A DNA stretch of 6,233 nucleotides, taken from positions 1 to 6,233 of the forward strand of contig WTCC01000162.1 in the NCBI GenBank assembly GCA_013138755.1, read 5' to 3'. The notes beneath the pieces were generated by a model, which saw only the letters and a program-made list of their open reading frames with translations, made no database searches and had not been told where the DNA came from. Every line of letters starts with the position of its first letter. Position 1 is the stretch's first letter. The position numbers and the translations under genes are program-made. Positions 1 to 5,982 of this stretch are shown here, one piece after another. Origin of the DNA: Gammaproteobacteria bacterium (lineage in GTDB: Bacteria > Pseudomonadota > Gammaproteobacteria > SZUA-229).

Positions 1-10
1 TGGTTTGTTA

Positions 11-1768
11 TTACATTTTTATTGGTGCGCTTACGCCCAATAAAGTGAGGCCGTTATTGATGATTTGTTTTGTTGCGCAGATCAAGTTGAAACGAGCATC
101 ACGTAAATTATTATCTTCGATGATGAATTGATGAGCGTTGTAATAAGAATGCAACAGGTTCGCTAGTTCACGTAAGTAATGTACTAGAAGATGTGGTTCA
201 GCATCAAAAGCAGCTTTGTGTAGTAAGTCAGCATAAGCATCTAGTCTGCTGATCAGTTCGGTCTCATGTTTTTCAGTGAGTAAGCTTAGGTGTTGAAATC
301 CATTTTCACTATCATGTTTAAGTTGTTTTTCTGCCAACTGCGCAAGTACACTGCAAATTCTTGCATGTGCATATTGGATGTAATAAACAGGATTGTCATT
401 GCTCTGTGACTTAGCCAGGTCCAGATCAAAATCCATGTGTTGCTCGCACTTTCGCATCACGTAGAAGAAACGTGCAGCATCGTTACCTACTTCTTTGCGC
501 AATTGTCTCAGGGTGACGAATGAGCCCGAGCGGGTAGACATCTGCAGACGTTCGCCATTGCGGTATAGGTTGGCAAATTGCACCAGTAAGACATCAAGTT
601 TTCTTTCGTCTTTACCCAGGGCAGTTAGCGCACCTTTTACCCGAGGTACATAACCGTGATGGTCTGCGCCCCAGATGTTGATCACGCGATTATAGCCGCG
701 GTCGAATTTATCCAGATGATATGCGATGTCTGAAGCGAAGTAAGTGCCTTGTCCGTTATCACGGATGACGACGCGATCCTTTTCGTCACCGAAGTCGGTA
801 GAACGGAACCACAACGCGCCGTTCTCTTCGTAGATATGACCTGCGTCTTGTAATTGTTTGACGGCAGCATTGATCAGATCGCGATCGGATAATGACTGTT
901 CTGAATACCAGTGTTCATAGTGAACGCCAAACTCTTCGAGATCCTGACGGATATCTGCAATGATAGTATTGAGAGCAGCATCAAAGATAGTTCGGTAAGC
1001 GTCGTTGCCTAGTAATGATTTAGCACGGTCGATTAAAGCATCGATGTGAGTCTCTTTGTCACCGCCATCAGGTTCATCGGCGGGGATGTCTTGCATGATG
1101 CTTTCTGCTGTCTGCACAAAAGTATCTTTATGTTCTTCTTTAAGCGCTCGAGCGATGTCGAAGATGTAGGCTTCACTCTTGTAACCATTACTTGGGAAAG
1201 GGATGTCGATTCCATTTTCCTGTAGATAGCGTAACCAGATACTGGTCGCTAAGATATTCATCTGACGCCCGGCGTCGTTTACATAATATTCGCAGTCCAC
1301 TTCGTAACCAACAGCGCGCATTAATGAAGCCAGCGTGGCACCATACGCTGCACCGCGACCATGACCCACATGCAGTGGCCCTGTGGGGTTGGCTGAGACA
1401 AATTCGATCTGTACTTTTTCTCTTTCAGCTGCATCGCTGCGACCAAAATCATCACCCTGGCTGAGAATATCTTTGATTATGCTCAAGGTGTTTTCTTGGG
1501 TTAGAAAGAAATTGATAAATCCAGGGCCAGCAATCTCAATCTTTACTATCGATTTATCGGCGGACATGGCGTCGATGATAATCTGAGCAACATCACGAGG
1601 CGGCTTGCCCGCTTGCTTGGCCAGCATCATGGCAACATTACATGTGAAATCGCCATGCGCAGCATCCTTGGTGCGTGAAATTTGCAGCTCGGGTTTGGTT
1701 TCGATTAACTCGTCAGCGACTAGTTTTTCTAATGCCTGGTCAAGTAGGGATTCGATGGTTTTTTTCAA
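11..1768 (-). CDS. argS: Arginyl-tRNA synthetase (class I), complete, TTG start
   Basis: Cytosolic enzyme that charges tRNA-Arg with arginine using ATP. The 585-residue length is normal for bacterial ArgS. Seen in the protein: an N-terminal tRNA D-loop-recognition (Add1) domain at about 1-90, including GPGFIN at 81-86; the HIGH-type motif HVGH at 133-136, preceded by SANPTGP; a Rossmann catalytic core with the GADHHGY segment at 367-373; MSTRSG at 410-415 in place of KMSKS, as is usual for ArgS; and a helical anticodon-binding domain from about 458 (PVYYIQYAHAR) to the C-terminus (LLGV.API.M). The start is TTG (1768-1766). Reading upstream in frame, a TAA stop comes before any ATG, and the first internal ATG (residue 47) would delete most of the N-terminal domain. 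The Shine-Dalgarno is weak (GAAGA about 9 nt upstream). It lies downstream of priA on the same strand with a gap of about 200 bp. Family assignment is secure; the exact start is inferred. Confidence 0.97.
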   Translation of the reverse strand: MKKTIESLLDQALEKLVADELIETKPELQISRTKDAAHGDFTCNVAMMLAKQAGKPPRDVAQIIIDAMSADKSIVKIEIAGPGFINFFLTQENTLSIIKDILSQGDDFGRSDAAEREKVQIEFVSANPTGPLHVGHGRGAAYGATLASLMRAVGYEVDCEYYVNDAGRQMNILATSIWLRYLQENGIDIPFPSNGYKSEAYIFDIARALKEEHKDTFVQTAESIMQDIPADEPDGGDKETHIDALIDRAKSLLGNDAYRTIFDAALNTIIADIRQDLEEFGVHYEHWYSEQSLSDRDLINAAVKQLQDAGHIYEENGALWFRSTDFGDEKDRVVIRDNGQGTYFASDIAYHLDKFDRGYNRVINIWGADHHGYVPRVKGALTALGKDERKLDVLLVQFANLYRNGERLQMSTRSGSFVTLRQLRKEVGNDAARFFYVMRKCEQHMDFDLDLAKSQSNDNPVYYIQYAHARICSVLAQLAEKQLKHDSENGFQHLSLLTEKHETELISRLDAYADLLHKAAFDAEPHLLVHYLRELANLLHSYYNAHQFIIEDNNLRDARFNLICATKQIINNGLTLLGVSAPIKM

Positions 1769-1811
1769 AGGGCTATCTTCGTATGGTCTTTATGTGTTTT
1801 TACGGAGTGCG

Positions 1812-1817
1812 ATTATA
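1812..1817 (-). promoter_or_regulatory. argS: Candidate -10 box of the argS promoter
   Basis: The minus strand reads TATAAT, a perfect sigma-70 -10 hexamer, about 44 nt upstream of the argS TTG start. It would start transcription near 1804 and leave a leader of about 36 nt. At the standard spacing the -35 position falls near 1835-1840 and matches TTGACA poorly (TACTTC). That position lies inside the outer arm of the neighbouring inverted-repeat element. argS therefore probably has its own promoter in addition to any read-through from priA. The hexamer is seen; the promoter role is inferred. Confidence 0.5.
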
Positions 1818-1825
1818 CGTTAAAA

Positions 1826-1964
1826 GATTAGTTGGAAGTAGGCAGTCGGCAGTAGACAGATAAATGCAATAAGCAAATGCTGTTATCTTGAGTGAGGCTC
1901 AAATATTTTAAACATTTCTATTTATCTGTAATGGTTATTTTTTAATATAAAACTGCCAACTATC
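1826..1964. repeat. Nested inverted-repeat (MITE-like) element between priA and argS
   Basis: Several inverted repeats share one centre near 1893-1896. The outer arms are GATTAGTTGGAAGT (1826-1839) against ACTGCCAACTATC (1952-1964), which is imperfect. Inside these are a perfect 10-bp pair, ACAGATAAAT (1856-1865) and ATTTATCTGT (1920-1929); AAATG (1875-1879) against CATTT (1913-1917); and a central hairpin, TTGAG (1888-1892) against CTCAA (1898-1902). The left arm also contains degenerate short tandem units (GTAGGCAGTCGGCAGTAG). TAAAA lies just outside both ends (1821-1825 and 1967-1971) and could be a 5-bp target duplication. No ORF lies inside and no T-run follows the hairpins, so it does not look like an ordinary terminator. 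It may be a non-autonomous mobile element or a structured RNA; copies elsewhere in the genome cannot be tested here. Confidence 0.45.
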
Positions 1965-1965
1965 T

Positions 1966-4182
1966 CTAAAATGTATCATAAGGGTCAACGTCGATGGACC
2001 AGCGTACTTTTCGAGCTGAGTTGAGTTGTTGCAGTTGCGGTGCCCACCAGCTTAAAAATTGACGCAGAGATTTTCTGTGGTCAGATTGCAGCATGATCTG
2101 GTAGCGGAAGCGTCCAGCACGTCTTTCCATGGGGGCAGGTATAGGTCCGAAGATATCGACATTGTCTTTTTCAACTCGCTGAGCCTGTTCAATTGCGTGA
2201 TTCAGAAAAAGTTGCGCAGCTTTTGGCTCAACTGATTCGCATCGAAGAATGGTCAGGTGGCGGGCAGGTGGTAAACCCGCAGATCGACGTTCTTTTAGTG
2301 CTTCTTCGGCGAATGATAGGTAGCCTTTGTGCAGTAGTTTTTGTAGTAATGGATGATCAGGGTGATGGGTCTGTATCAGTACTTCGCCTGCTTTTTCGGC
2401 ACGCCCTGCGCGCCCTGAGACCTGTGTGACGAGTTGAGCGAGATGTTCCGCCGCACGAAAATCAGCGCTGAACAATGATTGGTCGGTATCCAGAATGCAA
2501 ACTAAAGTGAGGTTGGGGAAGTCGTGACCTTTTGCGAGCATCTGTGTTCCGACAAGTATGCCACTCTCTCCACTGTGAGCTTTTTCTAACTTATCTTCGA
2601 GGCTGCCTTTATTGCGCGTTGTATCACGATCGATGCGGCTTACTTGCGTGTCAGGGAATGTGCTTTGTAGGTACTGTTCGATACGTTCAGTTCCGGCGCC
2701 AATCGCAAGTATGTTGGTGCTGCCGCACTCATCACACTGTTCGGGCGCGGGTCGTTGCGATCCACAATGATGGCAATGTAGCTGTTTGCGACCTTTGTGG
2801 AAAGTCATATGCGCGTCGCAGCGCAAGCAGTTCGTCGTCCAGCCACAGTCGTGACACATCAGTAAGGGGGCAAATCCTCGACGATTGATAAACAACAGCA
2901 ACTGACCTTGTTTATCCAAATGTTGTTTGATGGCAGAGAGTAATGTCTCAGCCATACCCTCGCGTAACTTTTGACTGCACAAGTTGACAAGCTTGATGCT
3001 GGGTACAGGCTTTTTATTGGCGCGTTGCTTTAAATAATGCACCATATAGCGCTGTTCATTTATATTGTTCAAACTTTCTATTGACGGTGTAGCAGAGCCG
3101 AGCACGATAGGAATATTATTGTTTTTTGCGCGTAAGATGGCTAGATCACGAGCGTTGTATCGGAAACCATCTTGCTGTTTGTAACTGCCGTCATGCTCTT
3201 CATCGACGATGATAAGGCCTAGTTTGGGTAGTGGTGTAAAAATTGTCGAGCGTGTGCCGATAACCAACTGTGCTTGATTCGTGCTAGCGGCATGCCAGGC
3301 AGCGTAACGTTGTTTGTCATTCATGGCCGAATGTAAAACCACGATGTTGGTGTTGAGGCGTTCACGAAAACGTTGCATTAGCTGTGGTGTTAAGCCAATT
3401 TCAGGTACCAGGATTAGAACTTGTCGATCAGCAGCGAGTACGGTTTCGCAGAGTGAAAGATAAACTTCAGTTTTACCACTACCGGTTACACCATTCAGTA
3501 CATGGACTGCGTGTCCATGACGATGTGATTGAATCGATTTGATGGCAGTAGATTGTTCCTGCGTCAAAGAATAATCTAGTATTGCAGTCTTCTTCGCTTT
3601 TATGACAGCAGGTATTACGTCTTGCTCGATGAGTTGTTTTTCCAGTAGAGCTTTTATGGGTGAGCGCCAGTTACTAGTAATTGTGTTTAAGGCTTCAGCA
3701 TCAAGGCCACTTTCTGACGCAGCTAATAATTGGTATACCTGTTGCTGCTTTGGTGCGCGTTTCAAAGTTTGCTGAATTTCATCTTGCGCCATGCTCTGTT
3801 TATGATTGATACGCCAAACGTTAGAGAGTGCCGGTGTTGCATCGTCGTTATTGCGTAGATAGACAGGTAAAGCAGTCTGAAAAACGTCGCCTGGAGGGTG
3901 GACATAGTAGCGCGCCGCCCAAAGTAATAGTTTGAGTAGATCAGCATTGAATAAGCTATGGTTATCTAAAACAGCAATAACAGTCTTTAGTTTGCTCGAC
4001 GGCACGTCAGTCTGTTGAATCTCCTCGAGAATAATGCCGATTAGCTTCTGTCGACCAAACTGGATGCGCACACGCATACCGGCCTGAATCGTCAAATTAC
4101 GGTGTTCAGTATCGAGGAGATAGTCAAAAGTGTTGTATAAAGGGCATGGAACAGCGACTTTAACAATACGGTTATTGGGCAT
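1966..4182 (-). CDS. priA: Primosomal protein N' (PriA replication-restart helicase), complete
   Basis: 3'-to-5' DNA helicase that recognises abandoned replication forks and recombination intermediates and reloads the replicative helicase through PriB/DnaT/DnaC-type partners. The 738 residues are close to the E. coli protein (about 730). Seen: an N-terminal 3'-DNA-binding domain at about 1-105 (VAVPCPLYNTFDYL); a winged-helix-like part at about 115-195; Walker A GVTGSGKT (231-238, Lys237); the DEEH box (327-330) followed by GSYKQQ; GSATPS (362-367); eight zinc-ligand cysteines as four CxxC pairs (443/446, 452/455, 470/473, 483/486) inserted within the second helicase lobe; GTQMLAKGHDFP (545-556); and the motif VI region QVSGRAGRAEKAGEV (587-601). 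All catalytic and zinc residues are intact. The start is certain: an in-frame TAA abuts the ATG, with AGGCGG as the ribosome-binding site 5 nt upstream. The TAG stop lies at the edge of the inverted-repeat element. Confidence 0.98.
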   Translation of the reverse strand: MPNNRIVKVAVPCPLYNTFDYLLDTEHRNLTIQAGMRVRIQFGRQKLIGIILEEIQQTDVPSSKLKTVIAVLDNHSLFNADLLKLLLWAARYYVHPPGDVFQTALPVYLRNNDDATPALSNVWRINHKQSMAQDEIQQTLKRAPKQQQVYQLLAASESGLDAEALNTITSNWRSPIKALLEKQLIEQDVIPAVIKAKKTAILDYSLTQEQSTAIKSIQSHRHGHAVHVLNGVTGSGKTEVYLSLCETVLAADRQVLILVPEIGLTPQLMQRFRERLNTNIVVLHSAMNDKQRYAAWHAASTNQAQLVIGTRSTIFTPLPKLGLIIVDEEHDGSYKQQDGFRYNARDLAILRAKNNNIPIVLGSATPSIESLNNINEQRYMVHYLKQRANKKPVPSIKLVNLCSQKLREGMAETLLSAIKQHLDKQGQLLLFINRRGFAPLLMCHDCGWTTNCLRCDAHMTFHKGRKQLHCHHCGSQRPAPEQCDECGSTNILAIGAGTERIEQYLQSTFPDTQVSRIDRDTTRNKGSLEDKLEKAHSGESGILVGTQMLAKGHDFPNLTLVCILDTDQSLFSADFRAAEHLAQLVTQVSGRAGRAEKAGEVLIQTHHPDHPLLQKLLHKGYLSFAEEALKERRSAGLPPARHLTILRCESVEPKAAQLFLNHAIEQAQRVEKDNVDIFGPIPAPMERRAGRFRYQIMLQSDHRKSLRQFLSWWAPQLQQLNSARKVRWSIDVDPYDTF

Positions 4183-4224
4183 TTAGCCGCCTAATCATGA
4201 TGTGAGAGAGCTCAAAAAAAGTTG

Positions 4225-4255
4225 ATTTTACTGCAAAAATCCCTTTGGTTTGCAA
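4225..4255 (-). promoter_or_regulatory. priA: Candidate priA promoter
   Basis: On the minus strand TTGCAA (4255-4250) and TAAAAT (4230-4225) resemble the -35 and -10 boxes, but the spacer is 19 bp, longer than the optimum. Transcription would start about 35 nt before the priA ATG. The first DnaA-box group (4283-4333) lies directly upstream of this -35, so DnaA bound there could influence priA. This is pattern matching in AT-rich DNA and is weak. Confidence 0.27.
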
Positions 4256-4282
4256 GAATCATCATTAGCCGGTGGTTTAGCT

Positions 4283-4333
4283 TGTGGATAAGTTTTTTGT
4301 TGAAGGGTTTTCTGTGGATAACTCTGTGGACAA
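4283..4333. promoter_or_regulatory. DnaA-box cluster I (two perfect boxes and one near-perfect)
   Basis: TGTGGATAA, the complement of the consensus DnaA box TTATCCACA, is present perfectly at 4283-4291 and 4313-4321. TGTGGACAA (one mismatch) is at 4325-4333. All three read in the same direction, with start-to-start distances of 30 and 12 bp, roughly three turns and one turn of the helix. DnaA is known to bind such boxes at origins, at titration sites and in promoters. Binding is inferred; the motifs are seen. Confidence 0.7.
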
Positions 4334-4350
4334 TAGGGCTACCAGAAAAA

Positions 4351-4420
4351 AATATTTTTCGCTAGTGATTTTTATAAAAAAAATAGTAAAAAAATATTAA
4401 CAAATTATCATGATATAATT
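4351..4420. other. Very AT-rich stretch, possible DNA unwinding element
   Basis: By hand count 61 of these 70 bases are A or T, and positions 4371-4400 contain a single G and no C. The segment starts about 17 bp after the last box of DnaA cluster I. A perfect 12-bp palindrome AAAAATATTTTT (4348-4359) overlaps its edge. Origins pair DnaA boxes with an easily melted region of this kind. No E. coli-type 13-mers (GATCTNTTNTTTT) are present, so the role is inferred from position and composition only. Confidence 0.4.
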
Positions 4421-4500
4421 CAATAGGTTGTATAGGGTAGCTCTATTATAGTAGATTGAAAAATATGCTTGACGGAGCTATATAAATGTGGGTTTAGTCT

Positions 4501-4509
4501 TGTGTATAA
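4501..4509. promoter_or_regulatory. Single DnaA box (TTATACACA type)
   Basis: TGTGTATAA is the complement of TTATACACA, the sequence of box R2 in the E. coli origin and one base from the strict consensus. It has the same orientation as the other boxes in the region and sits between clusters I and II. Confidence 0.5.
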
Positions 4510-4513
4510 GTGT

Positions 4514-4528
4514 TTACTGTTACAGTAA
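4514..4528. repeat. 15-bp palindrome TTACTGTTACAGTAA
   Basis: Perfect inverted repeat with 7-bp arms, TTACTGT and ACAGTAA, around a single central T, starting 4 nt after the 4501-4509 DnaA box. The form suits a dimeric regulator, but no known operator was recognised and no gene starts next to it. Confidence 0.35.
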
Positions 4529-4626
4529 TCTGGAGTCTAATTTAATGCTAATTCTTAATAAATTTTCGAGGATAGGTAGCGTAAGTTATTAAAATACTAT
4601 ACAAAAGGCAAGTTACGCACAAAATC

Positions 4627-4647
4627 TGTGGATAACTTTGTGGAAAA
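4627..4647. promoter_or_regulatory. DnaA-box cluster II (perfect box plus near-perfect box)
   Basis: TGTGGATAA (perfect) is at 4627-4635 and TGTGGAAAA (one mismatch) at 4639-4647, again 12 bp start to start and in the same orientation as cluster I. The pair with its flanking C (4626-4647) matches 4312-4333 at 20 of 22 positions. Confidence 0.65.
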
Positions 4648-4841
4648 GAAAAATAATTAAACCTTTTCTGACTAAAATAATAGTGTTTTTGTTGTTTTGG
4701 TTATTTTTTGACCATTTAATTAAACTGTATATTTTACAATAGGTTATAAAGTATATATATGCGATTTATGGTTGATAAGTGATGCTCTTGTAATGTATCT
4801 TTTAGTGTATTCGATATTTATAAATTACTTGTGTACAACCG

Positions 4842-4855
4842 TTGATTTTTATCAA
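4842..4855. promoter_or_regulatory. FNR/ANR-type operator TTGATTTTTATCAA
   Basis: This is an exact match to the FNR-family consensus TTGAT-N4-ATCAA. Its centre lies between 4848 and 4849. If TTTAAA at 4878-4883 is the -10 box, transcription would start near 4890, placing the site at about -41.5, the standard position for class II FNR activation. The leader to the kinase ATG would then be about 46 nt. Members of the CRP-FNR superfamily with similar half-sites (FNR, ANR, some DNR/FixK) cannot be told apart. The match is seen; binding and the start site are inferred. Confidence 0.5.
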
Positions 4856-4878
4856 AAAAATAACAGTTACTTAGTGAT

Positions 4879-4894
4879 TTAAACAGCTGTTTAA
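4879..4894. repeat. 16-bp perfect palindrome TTAAACAGCTGTTTAA
   Basis: Perfect dyad centred on 4886/4887, overlapping the putative -10 and start region of the kinase promoter, 41 bp before its ATG. In this position it could be a repressor operator. On plus-strand RNA it could form a short hairpin, but the following bases are A-rich, so it is not a terminator. No specific regulator was recognised. Confidence 0.4.
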
Positions 4895-4935
4895 GAAAAA
4901 CGATTATTTTATAGAGAAAAAATCGCAGGAGCGCT

Positions 4936-5817
4936 ATGAAACACTGGCAATCAATAATTCAGCATATTGAAGAAACTACCGGCCAAGCTTTCTCCGTCAT
5001 GAAGCAGCGGGTTGTGGCTGGAGGTAGTATAAATAATGCGTTTGTAATAACAGGCGATGACGGTGAGCAATATTTTGTTAAAATTAACCATGCCGGGCAG
5101 TTGCCCATGTTTCAAGCCGAAGTCAGAGGACTGCAGGCGCTAGCATCAAGTCATTCCATCCGGGTGCCTAATCCTGTCTGTTTTGGTGATGATGGAATGC
5201 AGAGCTATATCGTTCTTGAGTATCTTGATCTTTCAGGGTCGGCAAATCAGACCGAACTTGGTGAGCAATTGGCGACCATGCATCGTGTGCAGGCCGACCA
5301 ATTTGGTTGGGGCATCGATAACACGATCGGTGCGACCCATCAGCCAAATCACAAAACGGATAATTGGGTAGACTTTTGGCGAGACCAGCGCCTGGGGTTT
5401 CAATTGCAGTTGGCGGCAGATAACGGCTACGGTGGAGAGCTGCAATCATTAGGTGAAAAGTTACTGGTTGATATGCCAAAACTCTTTACTGATAGAGTAA
5501 TAAGGCCATCCATGCTGCACGGTGATCTGTGGGGGGGAAACGTTGCCGGTCTTAGTGATGGAACACCGGTGGTCTATGATCCGGCATTTTATTACGGTGA
5601 TCGCGAAGCAGATCTGGCGATGACGTACGTCTTTGGCGGTTTTACGGCTGACTTTTATGCGAGCTATCAGAGCACCTACCCTCTTGATGATGGTTTTGCT
5701 GTGCGCAAAACTTTCTACAATACTTATCACATCATCAACCACCTAAACATGTTTGGCGGTGGCTATCATAACCAGTCGATAAACATGTTGGAACAAGTAC
5801 TAGCAGAGATAAGCTAA
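4936..5817 (+). CDS. Fructosamine/ketosamine-3-kinase family protein
   Basis: Cytosolic small-molecule kinase of the fructosamine-3-kinase family (PF03881; E. coli YniA is a relative). The family phosphorylates C3 of sugars attached to amines (fructosamines, ribulosamines), making the adduct unstable and so repairing glycated proteins. The 293 residues match the usual 285-300. Seen: the P-loop GGSIN (29-33); the ATP-binding Lys in YFVKIN (Lys49) and Glu62; the hinge YIVLEYL (91-97, Glu95); FGWG (123-126); NWVDFWRDQR (143-152); the catalytic loop LHGDLWGGN (194-202, Asp197); and the metal-binding YDPAFYYGDREADLAM (214-229, Asp215). Everything needed for catalysis is present. The redox-active P-loop cysteine of plant and human homologues is serine here (Ser31). 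The start is firm: AGGAG lies 4 nt before the ATG and an in-frame TAG is 21 nt upstream. It is probably monocistronic, with an FNR-type site upstream and a hairpin downstream. The substrate is unknown; ribulosamine or erythrulosamine is as likely as fructosamine. Confidence 0.93.
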   Translation: MKHWQSIIQHIEETTGQAFSVMKQRVVAGGSINNAFVITGDDGEQYFVKINHAGQLPMFQAEVRGLQALASSHSIRVPNPVCFGDDGMQSYIVLEYLDLSGSANQTELGEQLATMHRVQADQFGWGIDNTIGATHQPNHKTDNWVDFWRDQRLGFQLQLAADNGYGGELQSLGEKLLVDMPKLFTDRVIRPSMLHGDLWGGNVAGLSDGTPVVYDPAFYYGDREADLAMTYVFGGFTADFYASYQSTYPLDDGFAVRKTFYNTYHIINHLNMFGGGYHNQSINMLEQVLAEIS

Positions 5818-5858
5818 ATCCAAATTTTTCGCTATATTCTGTAAGTATTTTCTATACA

Positions 5859-5882
5859 GTGTGTTATCTCACACAGTTTTTT
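5859..5882 (+). terminator. Weak rho-independent terminator after the kinase gene
   Basis: GTGTG (5859-5863) pairs with CACAC (5870-5874) around the loop TTATCT, extendable by one C-G pair across an A-A mismatch, and is followed by six T (5877-5882). It lies about 40 nt after the kinase TAA. The stem is short and low in G+C, so efficiency is doubtful. It does separate the kinase from the next gene on the same strand. Confidence 0.45.
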
Positions 5883-5982
5883 CTTGTAAATATCACTAAG
5901 TCCTTGATTTAGTCTGATTCCATAGTTGGCATGAATACTGTAATCGTGAATTTAAAACTATGAGTAAATATTTGGAGTAACT

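Larger units (their letters stand above)
4183..4935. other. 753-bp AT-rich non-coding region between divergent priA and the kinase gene
   Basis: No plausible ORF or tRNA is seen. From left to right it holds the priA leader and candidate promoter (4183-4255); a first DnaA-box group (4283-4333); a very AT-rich core (4351-4420); a one-mismatch DnaA box (4501-4509) next to a 15-bp palindrome; a second DnaA-box pair (4627-4647); a weak sigma-70-like pair on the plus strand (TTGACC at 4708-4713 and TATTTT at 4730-4735, spacer 16); and an FNR-type site and a 16-bp palindrome just upstream of the kinase gene. CAATAGG occurs three times (4331, 4421 and 4737). The length and dense DnaA motifs are more than two divergent promoters would need. 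Confidence 0.8.

Noticed and set aside
1888..1902. TTGAG/CTCAA hairpin as a terminator for priA
   Set aside because: The stem has only 5 bp with two G-C pairs, and on the priA strand it is followed by GATAACAG rather than a run of T.
4201..4216. CRP-like site TGTGA-N6-TCAAA in the priA leader
   Set aside because: Nine of ten half-site bases match, but it lies only 18 nt before the priA ATG and downstream of the candidate start site. The outer consensus bases are poor, and AT-rich leaders often give such matches.
4708..4735. Sigma-70-like TTGACC-N16-TATTTT as a second kinase promoter or a small-RNA promoter
   Set aside because: The -35 is good, but the -10 matches only 4 of 6 in very AT-rich DNA, the leader would be about 190 nt, and no terminator or structured transcript follows it.
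1981..5460. Reading the priA/kinase spacer as a proven bidirectional chromosomal origin
   Set aside because: Hand counts do not show the expected change of strand composition. On five lines left of the spacer (1981-2280) G is about 88 against C 64 on the + strand, and on three lines to the right (4981-5100, 5401-5460) G is about 54 against C 30. G exceeds C on both sides, so the cluster is kept only as a candidate origin or titration site.
5168..5742. Open frames on the minus strand inside the kinase gene, and similar overlapping frames inside priA and argS
   Set aside because: They overlap genes with full family motifs, lack ribosome-binding sites, and their products look like antisense translations with no recognisable domain.
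5960..5980. Tiny ORF (ATG to TAA, six residues) just before the His-rich gene as a leader peptide
   Set aside because: It has no ribosome-binding site and no regulatory codon content, and its end overlaps the Shine-Dalgarno of the real gene; it is most likely chance.
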